From positions 24,715,368-24,779,367 of the forward strand of contig JAKSZT010054215.1 in assembly GCA_026826555.1 (NCBI GenBank): DNA of 64,000 nt, read 5' to 3'. Below the pieces are notes generated by a model. It was given only the letters and a program-made list of their open reading frames with translations, made no database searches and was not told the origin of the DNA. The position numbers and the translations under genes are program-made. Below, one piece after another: positions 45,553 through 57,799 of the stretch. Within the stretch, counting starts at the first letter, position 1. Each line of letters starts with the position of its first letter. This DNA comes from Tolypeutes matacus. Its lineage: Eukaryota > Chordata > Mammalia > Cingulata > Chlamyphoridae.

Positions 45553-48382
45553 TGTTCACAAACCTATGAGGACAAAAAAACCCCTCTTGGTTACCTCTTC
45601 ATACTAAAACACTAATGGCTTCATCTCAAATGCAAATCAGTTACCTTGGGAATATTACATTAAGTTATTATCAGCTACTAAAATCTCAGTATAAATTAAA
45701 TTATGTAACTACTCCTAATGAGGAGAAAAATAACGGAAAGGCATATCAAAATATTTAGATTGGTTATCTTTGGATGGTGGTAAATTACAAGTACTTTTTT
45801 CTCATTGTTTTTCTAGGTCCAATTTTCCACATTGAGATTTTTGTAATTTGAAAATTATTTGTTAAATACAATGTTTTTTGTTAAACATAAATAAAAGGGA
45901 TTTCGTTGAGCTTGGAAATACATCAAAATAAAAATAAAAAAAATAGCTCTGGCATGGAGCAGGATCTTAAAGGGACAGAATCTATGTGGCTGATATTCTG
46001 TGTGGGCAGCAGGTTACATTTGTTGCCAGGAAATTGTGGCCTGGAGGCATGAGAGAAGGAGAGGGTGGCTCCTGTGGGCCAAGGAAGGGTTAAAGGAGAG
46101 AAAAGCCCAAAGGGGAATGATGGAGCAGGGGCTGCATGTTCCACTTTCCATAATTCCAAAGGACTCTAGGAGACTTCCCACCTCCCCCCAGCCCCCAAAA
46201 CTTACCCACTGCGGTTGCAGGGTCACAGTGTGTAATTTACAATCACAGCGGCATGTCCTTTCCTTGGAACAGTATGGATTTCTGGGCAACTGCAGAGAGA
46301 GAATGTTAACAAGAGAAAAAAATCCTGAATGTTAAGGATGAGGAAAATTTGTTTTATTCAGGAATAAATTCATATAAAATAAATGTAAAATGATGTGAAT
46401 CCAATGTGAAGAAATAACCAAGATCTAGGAGACTCTGAAGCTCTAATAAAAGTTTAATGATAAAAAGTACTCTAATTCATTGTTTGTGTCAAATTACCCA
46501 AGAAGGAAAATAAAATGATCATATCAATAGAAGCCTGCGGGTGATTTAACAAATTCCAGTATTCAGTCCTGACAAAAACAGACAAACAAATCTCAATACA
46601 CTAAGAATTAAAGAATGATTTCTAAATGTCATGAAGAATGTTTGCCACAAAGTAAAGACCCAGCATAGTATTTAATAGTGAAACAGCAGAAGCATTTCAT
46701 TAAGTCAGGAGAGGTGAAAAATATCTCCTACTATCACTATTAGGTAATAGTTTAGGGGAAGTTCTAGTCATTATTTGCAGATGATATGATTGTTTATCCA
46801 AAGAATCCCCAAAAATAAATTATATATCTATCAAAAGTAATAAGAACTCATTAAGTTGGCTGATTATAAAAATACGAAAAATATCTGTGAACAGCAATTT
46901 TTATATATGTTTGTGTTTATTGACAATTGTTATTAACAGTAGCAACAAAACATGTCAAATACCTAAGAAATAAACTTAGCAATAAGTACATAGGACTTAT
47001 TTGCGGAGAACCATAAAACCAGTTACTGAGGAACAAAAAGATAGCTTGAATAAATGTTCTCCTACAGAAAATTTCAATAGTAAAGCATCAATTCGCCCAA
47101 CTTCAATTAAAATCTTTATGGAATTTTTGAAGGAAAAACTTAGGTAATTTGACAAAAAGTTCAGGTGGCAAAATAAATCAACCAAAAGAAAATTTAACAC
47201 TACTTCGTGGTCTTCTTACTATTACAGTCAGTGAAGAGTGATTTAAAAAGTGCGTTACTTACACAGAAAAAGAGAAGGGAAAGGACAGGAAAGTACCCTT
47301 GTAAATAAGTATTAAATATATATTTAAATATAGTATTTCAAATCAGTAGAGAAATGACAGAATATTTAATCAATGGTATTTCAACAATTGTTTAACTATT
47401 TGGGGGGAAAAAACCCAAAGGTTTGTTCTCTACTTCAGAACCTACACCAAAGTAAACTCCTTTTGGATTAATGAGTTAGATGTTGAGATGAAAACAAAGG
47501 TGAATGTTTATCTGATCTTGAAGTAAAAATTAACCTTTCTATGAAAAGCAGCAACGATGTTACAACTAGAAAAGAGTGATGGAATTGATTGCTAATAACA
47601 TAAAATATTCATGTATAGACAAGCCTTCAAAATACAATCTAAAGACAAATGATAAAAATGAGGCCAGAGTGCAATTAATAAAAGGATAAGATCTTTACTA
47701 ATAAAGCTGTTTACAAGTCAATAAGATAAATGTCAAAAAAACTCCCAAAATTGAGTAGATAATGAAAACAAGTGATTCACAAGTGAAGGAAAAGATATAA
47801 CCAATAGCATGCCACAAATATTCAACATCTCTAGTAAGCAAAACGCTGCAAGTTCAATTGACCCGATAGCATTTTTGCCAAGCAAGTTAGCTAAAATTAA
47901 TAATGGCTTTTGAGCTTTTCTTACTCTGCTAATTGCCTTGCATATCTATTATTGAATTTAATTTTGACATTTGCATAGGACCATAATATGTAGAAGTATG
48001 AGTAATATTGTTAATATTTGCTCAAAACATAACATTTGAAATCACCAACGGAATTTTTTCTTCTGGTACCTTATTACTGGTTTCTGATATAAACATCAAA
48101 TTTTAGGTAAAAGTCTACTGCACAATTCCTAAATGATGTGAAAGCACTATTTGGTATACTAAGAACTCCCTTAACCCTTACGATTACTGATGATAATATC
48201 CTAGATCCCATTCGTCTTGTAATAGCAAACATCAAAAAGGCTGCGATTTAGTTTTCTTGAAGGGTTAAATGTTGAAAGTTAGAACATTAGACATGAAAGC
48301 AAGTCAAAGATATTAGAGTACTCACCAGCTCAGCATCATTTTGTTCAATATCCACAGCACACGGCCCTTGTTTTCCAACCAT
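45006..48382 (-). CDS. DYNAP-like single-pass membrane protein, 3 coding exons
   Basis: The exons 48382-48326, 46289-46206 and 45332-45006 join in phase 0 to give 155 residues. Residues 1-57 are hydrophilic, with a Cys cluster CRCDC in exon 2. Residues 58-82 form one hydrophobic membrane segment, preceded by KPRALWK. Residues 83-155 are rich in Ser, Thr and Pro, with N-glycosylation sequons at Asn87, Asn88 and Asn98. The region WKTFLVSLLACLIATT and the Ser/Thr-rich tail resemble dynactin-associated protein. As known from the human protein, DYNAP sits in Golgi and plasma membranes and binds dynactin p150. The present protein is shorter (human about 210 residues), so it could be a diverged ortholog or a paralog. 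Gene structure is well supported; the family name is moderately sure. Intron 1 contains old L1 DNA and intron 2 a microsatellite. Confidence 0.75.
45469..45551 (+). repeat. (TC)n(AC)n compound microsatellite
   Basis: About 26 TC units followed by about 15 AC units, in intron 2, roughly 140 bp from the exon 3 acceptor. On the gene's sense strand it reads (GT)n(GA)n. Confidence 0.97.
46206..46289 (-). CDS. DYNAP-like gene, coding exon 2
   Basis: 28 codons. The acceptor is 'attctctctctgcag' and the donor is GTAAGT after ...CAGTGG. It encodes the Cys-rich stretch with CSKERTCRCDC, possible lipid-attachment cysteines close to the membrane (inference). Confidence 0.78.
46560..47900 (+). repeat. 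Old L1 ORF2 fragment in intron 1, antisense to the gene
   Basis: Decayed ORF2-type phrases: 'tcattatttgcagatgatat' (the region of the RT FADD motif), 'aatacctaagaaataaactt' and 'aatctttatggaatttttga'. It is much degraded, with no long ORF. Confidence 0.7.
48326..48382 (-). CDS. DYNAP-like gene, coding exon 1
   Basis: 19 codons starting MVGKQGPCAV. The ATG has a good context (A at -3, G at +4). An in-frame TGA (48401-48403) lies seven codons upstream, which supports this start. The exon ends GAGCTG before a GTGAGT donor. The 5' UTR extends to higher coordinates; its beginning is not visible. Confidence 0.75.
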
Positions 48383-48403
48383 TCTAATGGTGCTGGTATC
48401 TCA

Positions 48404-49635
48404 AAGGCAACTCCAAGAATGCCTTTATTGACTTTTAAGGATTAAAAGATGGGAAACACTGTTTATGTTAAATTAATGATTGTGCATTTATTCCATGCTG
48501 ATTATGTAAACTTATATTAGTTGGGGGGAAATAGAAGTTCTGCTCCCTTAAAGAACAGCATGCAGAAAATTATCTTAACTGTAAGGATGCCTATAGAGTT
48601 CTGAGCAGATGTAAATCCTTCTCCCCTTTATTTCACCTGACTTATTTTAAATCACTGAAATTTGTTTTCTCATAGGTTAGGAATTTAGCTTTGCTTCTAA
48701 AGAAACCCACAAAGCCACTCCTTGATTATGAGTATTATAAATCTCTATAGCTAAGTAAACGGAAAGATTATGGTGATGACGAATTTCAAAACTGTCCAAA
48801 GATAAGACAATATTGAGGTTTCTGGATCATGATAAATTAGGTGAATGGTGACTCAAACCCACTATGCACTACAGAGATGGGAAAGAGAAAAAATAAACCT
48901 TATTAAAATTACTTTAGCTCTAGTTAAAGATAAAAATAGGAGATACGTACACTTCAGTAGCTCTTAATTATCTGAATCAAGGACTATCCAAGGAACAACT
49001 TGTTTGCTTCTTATGACATATCTTGCTTTAGAATATATAATGATTTTTATCTGTTTCTGATGAATCTTAGTCTTTTAGCTTAGTAGGAACTAGAAACAAT
49101 TGTGTTTCATACCTTTCCACTTCTCACAAGGTAATGTGTACATGCTGCAACTTGTGTTTCCCATCATTCTGAAATTTGATGCTCTCTGACCCTTTGGCAG
49201 AGTAAATTGTGATGCAGAATATCAAGGGGGAAAATTGACTTTAAAGACTCTTCTCAGTCATGCATTCCCTATGGGCCAATAGCTTGGGGGCAGGATTAGT
49301 GACATGCATTTCCGAAATATAGACTTACATGTACCCTAATTCAAGAGCAGGCATGTCTCCTTGTATGTAATTCAATGTTGATTATATAAAATTTATATTC
49401 ATGAAACATGTATTCATGAAATATAAACGTGTATGCAACTGAATTCCAAACGTCTAGACTTTTCATCAGGCAAACAATAAATGATTTTATGCTTTAATTC
49501 AAATAATAAATAAACCTAATAAAACAGAAGTTTCCCCCTTAATTTATGGCCAAAACAAAGCCTCGCTAATTAATCCAGTGTTAGTCTGATTGGATCTGAA
49601 CCCAATATTATGTAAAGGTTGGATGACGTGGGATC
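48404..49635. other. Upstream region of the DYNAP-like gene
   Basis: This should contain the 5' UTR and possibly the promoter. No TATA box, CpG island or further exon could be fixed by eye. Confidence 0.4.
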
Positions 49636-49639
49636 TTTA

Positions 49640-52600
49640 AATTATAATTCCTAACTTCTCGATAGTAGGAGAAATATTAGAGTAGCAAGGAATGAGACAA
49701 GGCACATCAATAAATTAGTATCAGGACTTATCCTTTTCTGAAAAGGTAGCCTACTACAGTTCATTAGATAGAAAAATGCTTTCTCAAAAGCAATAATGAA
49801 ATCTAGAAGACATTGAAAGTTATCTTCAATGTGTTGTAAAAACAATTATTGCCAAACTAGAATTCTATACTCAGCAATAGTATCTATTAAGTACAAGGGC
49901 AAAATAAGATCAAGTTTAGTCAAACAAAAACTGAGAATGTGTATCACCCACAGACACTAAAAGAAAGGATGACTTCAGTCATAAGGAAAGACATCCAAGT
50001 TAGAAGGGTTGAGGCATAAAAAGGAAAGGTGAGCAGAGAAAAATGCTAAATATGTGAATAAACATTGATTATAAGATGCTAATAAAACATGCTGGAATTA
50101 AAATATCAAACAGCTAGAATCTGAACATTGAAAGGGAAATATTTGGAGTCAAAATATCTGAAGATCCTTGTGTTACTAGAAAAGAAGGTAAAGAACTTTG
50201 ACTTGGTTAAGTTAAATATACATACTCTGATTTCTCAGGAATTCATTAGAGGAGGAGCGGCAGAGTCTGCCATAAAATTGGCAGAGAGTAAAAGGTGGAA
50301 TGATTAGAAAAATAATACGCAGTTGGTCAAAGAAAGAAGGTAGAGAAAAGGAAACATTGGAAAGGTGGTACAAATGAAAGGCACTAGGGTAAAATGGGGA
50401 GTTTGAGCCAAGGTATATTAAGTGCATTGAATATGGATCAAATTGATGCTCCATTTGGAAACTAGGGATTATCAGACTTGATGGAAGGAAAAAAATCCCA
50501 CTGTGTGCTCTTTCTAAGAGATTCCTATAAACTTAATGATCCAAAGGCTGTTAGTAAAAAGATAGAAAAAGATATGGGATACAAATTTTAAAAGTTAGAG
50601 TAGCCAAATTACTATCAGACAATGTAGACTGTAAAGAAAGAAGCAAAACCAGAGATAAAGAGAACAGTGAGAATATAGAGATAGTAACAAAAGATGAAAT
50701 AGACCAGGAAAATAAAAACACTTTCAAATTGCCTGTGTCTAAAAACACAGTTTTAAATACAGAGAGAGCAAAGAACTAAAGTAAAAATAGACACATTCTC
50801 AAATATAATTGAAGATTTTAATATATTCCTCTTATAGATGATAATCAAGCAGACAAAATATAAGTAAGGATATAAATATTTGAAAAATACAATCTTCAAA
50901 ATAGTCTAAAGATTATACATAGAAAATTGGATCCAGCAATTACAGAATACATCTTATTTTCAAGACATGTAATAGAGAATATATAAAAATTGGCCAGACT
51001 CTTGGCAATATAGCAAATACCAATATATTTCAAAATGTTGAAATAATACAGAGTATATATTATCAAAAAAATCAGAAATAAAAATAAAAAGATTACTAGA
51101 TATTCCTCCTATGTCTGCAAATGTAAAACTCTACTTCTAAATAACCAATAGGTTAAAGAAGAAATCATAATAAAAATTATAAAATATTTTAAATTTATCT
51201 GTAATGAAAATATTACATATCAAAACTTAATGAAATGCAGCTAAACTAGAATTTAAAGTGAAATATATAGCAAACGCATATCCAATATTTTAAAGGATGA
51301 AAGTTGAAAATTACTAAGCTAAGCATTTACCTCAAACTGTTAGAAAAAAGAATCACCAGGAAAAAAAAAATAAAAGAGGTAATAAAGACAAGAGGAAAAC
51401 CTAATGAAATAGACAAAAATAAAATTAGAGAAGTATAAGAAACTCAAATTTCTTTTAAAAGCCTAATAAACTTGATAATCATTTCTGAAAAATCTCTAAA
51501 AAATCAGAGATGGAAAAAATAATATCAAGAATGAAAAACTAGACAGTGCCACATTGGAGACATTAAACAGATATTTTAAAAGATATTTAAGCAACTTTAT
51601 GCAAATTTCTACTAAAATAAAATGTGGAAATTCGAGTAAAAAAGAAATAGAAACCTGAATATTCCTATCATCAATAAAATAATTGAATGAAACATCAAAT
51701 AATCTTCCCACAGAGACAACTGCAGGGCCAAATGATACCACCAGCGAATGCTACAAATATCCACAAAGAAAATATTTTAATTTACAAAACTCTTGAGAAT
51801 AAAAAAAAGGAACCCATCCTTACTCATTTTTTTGAGTCTTCATATAAACATATTAGGAAAAATATGAGAAAGGAAAATTGCGGATCAATATCACTCACGA
51901 ATATATAGACGTTAGAATCCTATACAAATTAGTAACAAATTATATTCAGCAATATACAAGAATACAGTAATACCTTATGCTTATTCTTATTAATCATAGC
52001 CTCATTAAGGAATGCAAGGTTGATACACCAATAGAAAATCATAACATTAACACACTGAAGGAGAAAAACCATAGAGAAAAACCTCTGACAATTTTAAACA
52101 GTCATTCATTACAAAACTAATAAGACACTAGGAATATAAGCGTATCTAAAAAATTAAAGAAAAGAACCAACAAACTAACAATGTTTTAAAATCAGGAAAT
52201 TTAAAAAACTCCCTCGGAGACCTCTTTGAGAATGGAACAAGAAGGAATGCCCACTATCACCATTGCTCCACAACATTGTACTGCAGGTCTTAAACATGAC
52301 AGTAAGATAAGAAAAAGAAATTACTTATATAATGATGCTAAACTATCATTATTTGAAGGTAATGACTATGGCCATAGAAAATCCAAAGAATCCATAAGCA
52401 AGTTATTAGCCTGCATAAGGTCATAGCAAGGTTACTGTGTACACATTCAGTATATAAAAATCAATTTTAAAAAATCAGTTGTTTTACTATAAACCAGCAA
52501 CAACCATTCAGAAAACTAAATTCTTAAAGAGATATTACTGGAAAATTTCAAATATCTAAGAATAAATTTGCTAATGGTTGTGCAATGTTTTTATAGGAAA

Positions 52601-53205
52601 ATTGTAAAACTATATTGAACAAGTAATTAAGGAAGTCCTAAATAAAAATACTGCTGTCAGCAGTATAACATGGTAAAACTATTTGGAAAACATTTGACCT
52701 TCTCTAGTAAATATGAAAATATTCATATGCTATGATTTAGCAATTCCACTCCAGATATATTCCCAAGAGAAACATACATACACACTCACACGAATGTCTA
52801 TAGTAGCATTATCTAGATGTTTAAAAACTAGACAATCCAAATATATATCAACAGCAAAATGGATAAATAAATTGTAGTATATTTACACAATGAAATATTT
52901 TCATCACTAAATATCAATGAACCATTTCTAAATACATCAACATTCATGGATCTTACAATTATAATATAGAAGGAAAAATAATACAAACACATAAACTTTA
53001 TGATTTAGAGATACATATGTACATGATACAGCTATAAAGAAAAGCAAGAAATTATGAAATTTAAACTCATGGCAGTGGTTACCTCTCAGCAGAAAGAAAG
53101 CATAATTCTGGCTAGACACAAAGTAGAGGGACTCTTGGGTGTTCCTTCTACAACAATCAACCACACATGAAATTTTTTCTATGTATTTTTGGTAATAGAC
53201 ACCAT
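49640..53205 (+). mobile_element. Long decayed L1 (ORF2 to 3' end)
   Basis: Sense L1M-type remnant of about 3.5 kb: 'attctatactcagcaatag' early, RT-region phrases near 52230-52280 ('aatgcccactatcaccattg'), and the 3' part 'agtagcattatctagatgtt' / 'aatggataaataaattgtag' near 52800-52880. Stops are frequent and no ORF exceeds about 75 codons. Confidence 0.8.
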
Positions 53206-53220
53206 GTTAAAAAATATCTT

Positions 53221-53400
53221 GGGAAGCGGCTGTGGCTCAATCAGTAGGGCTCCCGTTTACCATATGGGAGGCCCGGGGTTCGGTTCCCGGGGCCTCCTGG
53301 TGAAGGCAAGCCCGCCCGCATGGCGTGGTTAGCTGACCCAGTGAGCACAAGCAGCAAGGGGGGGATAAATGAATAAATAAATAAAATCTTAAAAAAAAAA
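53221..53400 (+). mobile_element. Full-length tRNA-derived SINE (DAS-type)
   Basis: It begins GGGAAGCGGCTGTGGCTCAA (A-box region) and has a B-box-like GGTTCGGTTCC at 53277-53287. A SINE-specific body follows, then G-run, 'aaataaataaataaa' and A-tail. It is flanked by AAAAAATATCTT at 53209-53220 and 53401-53412. This family is the main indicator of a xenarthran host. Confidence 0.93.
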
Positions 53401-53412
53401 AAAAAATATCTT

Positions 53413-54585
53413 GGCAAGCTCTGATAAAATTCATATGATATGTCATTTTGGATTTTTCAAAATACCCTCTCTTTTCTCTGTGTGTTCATAGCAACTCTGA
53501 CAAGTAATGTGGATGGCCCATTTGCCTGATGACCATGTTTGTTGCACTGAAATCTCAAGTTTCAAGGCCTAATGTAAAATAAGAACTAACACATGGAATG
53601 AACCGATTTATATACCTCTGGCCTGGCAAAAGTACAATTGCTGTAAGCGATTAGGGTTGGTACTTGGGTGATGATTGTCCACTCTCTCAACACCAGGCTC
53701 AATGGCTCCTAATCCTTGGATCTTGGATCCTCACTCCATGAAAGCTGCTGAGACCACTGAACTTTGGTGCCTCTTTGTGGGGAACAAGGTTGACAATGGG
53801 GAGCCACATTCTTTGTATTAGTCGTTGCATACCCTTGAGAGCTCATATGTAGCTTTGCTTTGCTTGTTTGCTAGTTCAGCAAGTATACCAGTTATTGTCT
53901 ATCCTTGAACCTGAATCTGAACCTTTTACCTTATGGTCTGGTTTAGTTCTAATGGCTTAAGCTACTTTGTTCTATCCTTAGAGTCTCATCTTCACCTAGG
54001 CCATTAAAGGCTGCTTCTCAGGGAGGGTGGCAAGGGAGTAGAGATGTTCCTTTTCCCCAGTTTCTGAATGCTGCTTGAAAACCCAACCAAGGACCACGAG
54101 GCATTAGAGCATAGCAGCCAATCTACATCTGGATTTCTGGTGGCATTTCTTAGGCTTAATTTTCTTTATCCACAAAAGGAAGTCATTGTTCAGAATCCTT
54201 AGAAGAACTGAAGAGATTCTGCTTCTGGATTCTGTTGTAAATATCTCTGAAATGAAAAGTTTATCCATAAGTCACAATTATGGAACCAGTTGTAATTTAC
54301 AAATATGTCAACTGTTCAAAGAAGCTGATAATATATAGAGAATTTTTTAGCAAATTATCTAGAAGCGCAGAAGAGTAAGGAAAAAATTGATAAACCAAAA
54401 TAATAAAAGTAAAAATACTCTAGGATTAATGAAGTGTTATTACATACACATTTATTAAAATAGCAAAGATTCTAGCAGTGAGTGGAATACCTAACTTACT
54501 AATTTTTAGACATGTAATTCATTCCTTGTCTGTGATAACATTTGGATCTTACACTAACACAAACACTTATTTGTCAGGGACTGTA
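53413..54585. other. Non-coding stretch, unassigned
   Basis: No gene or clear repeat was recognised. Confidence 0.4.
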
Positions 54586-54589
54586 ATAG

Positions 54590-54725
54590 AGACAAACTAA
54601 TTTAATCTTTAAAATTTCCCTATGAAAAGTATTTTTATGCCCATATTATAGATGAGGGAACCAAGATTCAATGAGTTTAAGAAACTTGCTTCAGTATACA
54701 AGAAATTCACACCCTAATCTAAATT
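54590..54725 (-). repeat. MIR SINE
   Basis: 'ctatgaaaagtatttttatg', 'ttatagatgagggaaccaag' and 'gtttaagaaacttgcttcag' in antisense MIR order. Confidence 0.65.
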
Positions 54726-55029
54726 TAAAAACCATGTAGAACCAGAAAATTGATTCATTTTACATAAGGATCCAATAGACAAATCACTTAGCAGGCAGAT
54801 ACTCTAACAAATAAGATTTGAGATAACATACATTGATTGGATTTGCTCATGATCCTTTTGGATTTCTTTTGTTCCTCAGCTTTAAAACAATGTTCTATGA
54901 CTGCTTTTGGAGAATCCAAAGAAAACCAAGTGTCTACATGTGAAGCAGGAGTCATCATTCTACCTTATATCTATTAACTTTAGCTCCGTTACTCGCTGTC
55001 CCCAGTTTATTGTTTTACCTTTATCATTT

Positions 55030-55900
55030 TTTTCATTAGGTGTGAAACATCTCATTATATACTTTTTCCAATTATAAAAGCAATACAAACCTATTTTATA
55101 GAAAATTTAAAGAAAATAACAATCATATGTCCACTGTTGAGGTTTTTTTGCATTTCTTCCAGATATTTTGCAATGCATATATAAGAATATTTATTATTTG
55201 TGTGTGTTTATTGGTTTCATAAAGTCTATTACATAAAACTACCATAGTTAATTTAATGATGCCTCCATGCTTATATATTTAGATTTTTTTCTATTTTGCT
55301 GCCATAATAGTCACTCTGATAATCTTTGAAAAATTTTTTTTAAATTTCTGACTGTTTCCTTAGGTTGCAATACAGAAGTGGAATTAATTGGATCAATAAC
55401 TCTTGATAAGTATTGTCAATTGCCCAGCAAGAAATTTGTACCAGATTATACTCTCACAAACAATCTAAAGACTACCCTACTCATTGCATTCTTCCTGCTT
55501 TGACCATTTCCTCTTTGCTACTTGAGTCTGGTAAAATATATACATATTTATGTGTATATTAGTGTGTGTGTGTAGTCATTTCTTTTGTTTTTATTATAAA
55601 TACTGAAATTAAATGTATTAAAAACAATATACATATTAGTCAATATTCCTATTTATAAATTATACATATGTGCAAATATTCAAATATTCCAATTTATGCT
55701 TTATGTTATTTTAACTATTTTGGTTCAATGTTCTTTTTTCTAATGAACATTTTATAAATCAAAATATGAATGGCTTTTTTATCCTCTATGTTGCTAATAT
55801 TTTCCCAACATTTTTTCCTGTATTCTGTTTTTCCATTGTAAATTATTTTTTACCAAGTTCTTATAAATAATTTAACCTAATTACAAGCAAGTCAAATTAT
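55030..55900 (-). repeat. Old L1-like 3' UTR DNA, antisense
   Basis: 'tccaattataaaagcaatac', 'agaagtggaattaattggat' and 'gtcaattgcccagcaag' resemble an old antisense L1/L2-type 3' UTR. The family is uncertain. A TG-rich spot lies at 55560-55573. Confidence 0.45.
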
Positions 55901-56335
55901 TCAATCAAGAACCCAGGTCAATTAAAGTTCACTTAAACATTCTGGCTAACAAATACAGGGCATTAATGTTTTGACAAATATGACAAGAGCATCCAAATTT
56001 TATACTTTATTTGAGCGTTAGGAAATCGGTCTACATATGCTATATCTTCTGAGATTTATTAATAATTGGTTAAATACCAGTCAAGTACCAGATGACATCC
56101 TGATGTCCATTCTACACAATAATTTCCCGGATCCTCATCAGCTAACATGGACACTTGACATTTGATGGGTGTCCTTTCTTTTGACAACTCCTTTTTCTGA
56201 AATCATTTCCTCCCTTTAATTACCATCTGCATTTTGACATTTTTATCCTGTGAATCTACATTCTTTCTCTGCAGACATTTCAGTCTAGTTAGTTCAGTCA
56301 TAGGATAGAACATAAACTATTATAATTAAATATAT
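55901..56335. other. Non-coding stretch, unassigned
   Basis: Nothing was recognised. Confidence 0.4.
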
Positions 56336-56339
56336 TATA

Positions 56340-56460
56340 CTATTAGTTCTTTGAGGGTGGGGACCAGGCCTATTTTTTTTTAAATCAATTTCTGGAGTGC
56401 TTGGTACCCACTACACAATTTACAAGAACTTAGTTAATGCTGAGTGACTAACTGATAAAT
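56340..56460 (+). repeat. L2 3' end
   Basis: 'ttctttgagggtggggacca', 'gagtgcttggtacccactac' and 'taatgctgagtgactaac' match the L2 terminus. Confidence 0.7.
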
Positions 56461-57055
56461 TACTGGTTCAGGGTTACAAAGTTCTTGAAATATGTAGTTA
56501 ATGATATCTACTAAGAGGCACTCCTTGATTTGAGACTGCAAGACAACCAGTAGATGCAGAGGGCACGCGTTCACCAGTGCACACAAGCTCTGAGTGTTAC
56601 TTTCTTCTTCTGAGAATTCTCTCTACCATATAAAAACTTTCATCATAATCAAGGTTTTAAAGTCCTTATTTCTGCTATCTTGATAGGAGTTTTCAATCCT
56701 GCATCTTCTTGTATGCCTGTAGCTTTAGTATATTCCCCTGCTTCGTGCTGGTCTGCAGCAAATGGAGGCTAAAGTCCCCTGTGATAGCTACAACTACCCC
56801 CAAAAACCACACCCTCCAAAGGGATTCAAGCTGAGCATTTGGGCATGGGTGGCATGAGGTGGGGACATAAAGTGAGGGCATGGTGACATGAGGAAAAGGC
56901 TTACATCGTAAGAGTTTCCAGACCCTCACAGAAGGATATTTCACTGTAAAAATATATATAAAGAATAATAAGACAAACATCTATGTATCTACTGCCCATC
57001 ATAAGAGAAACTACTAACACAATTGAAGCCCCAGTATGCACTTCCGAGATAACAT
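56461..57055. other. Non-coding stretch, unassigned
   Basis: The minus-strand ORF at 56693-56980 has no recognised domain. Confidence 0.4.
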
Positions 57056-57059
57056 CCCC

Positions 57060-57580
57060 TCCTCTCAGAAATAGCCAGCACCTAACATTTTCTGTCCATC
57101 ATTCCCGTTGTTTTCTTCATAGTCTGACCCCCATATCTGTGCAGCGTTCATAATATATAACTGGGAAAGGCACAAATGTATGCTGCTGCACTTGCTTGTG
57201 ACGTCTGTGCTATGAAAAGCAGAGCTGCCCTGAACGTTGCTGCCCATGTGCCTGGCATTTCCCTAGGGTGTAGACGCCTGAGTGTGATGTCCCTGTGCTG
57301 CAGGGTCTACACAATTCAAATTCACTAGAAAATGCCCAAATAGTTCCCTAAGTAGTCATCCTCTTCTGCATTCCTACAAGTGGTGTATGAGACTGCCCAT
57401 TGTTCTAGGCCATTCCCAGTGCTTGAGATTGTCAGACTCTACAAAATATTTGCCAATCTAGTGAGTATAAACGGATATCTCTGTGTGGCTTTACTTTGCA
57501 CTTCCCTGGTAATTCACAAGGCTGAGCATCTTTGGAAGAGAAGTTTATTAGCCATTTATATTTCCTTATTAGAGATGGGG
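57060..57580 (-). repeat. Old L1 3' UTR, antisense
   Basis: 'gtgtagacgcctgagtgtga', 'acttccctggtaattcacaa' and 'gctgagcatctttggaagag' follow the antisense order of old L1 3' UTRs. Confidence 0.65.
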
Positions 57581-57799
57581 TATGCTTGAAGGCCAGGTGA
57601 CCTGGGAAATGTACCAGGACATGATGGCTCAGATTTCTGAGAGACACTGGGAAATGTTGTAAGTTTCTCTATGAATTACCACATTCTGGATAAGCTGGTG
57701 ATATGATGGCTTACAGCAATTCACCAATCTCAGCAATTGTTTCCCAGCTTGAGATTCCTTAGAGCCATGAACTGCATCAGAGATAAAAAATGATGGTGG

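Noticed and set aside
53221..53300. Possible tRNA gene
   Set aside because: It has A- and B-box-like sequences but continues into a SINE body with A-tail and target duplication. It is a tRNA-derived SINE, as are 15364-15447, 38344-38561 and 61996-62178.
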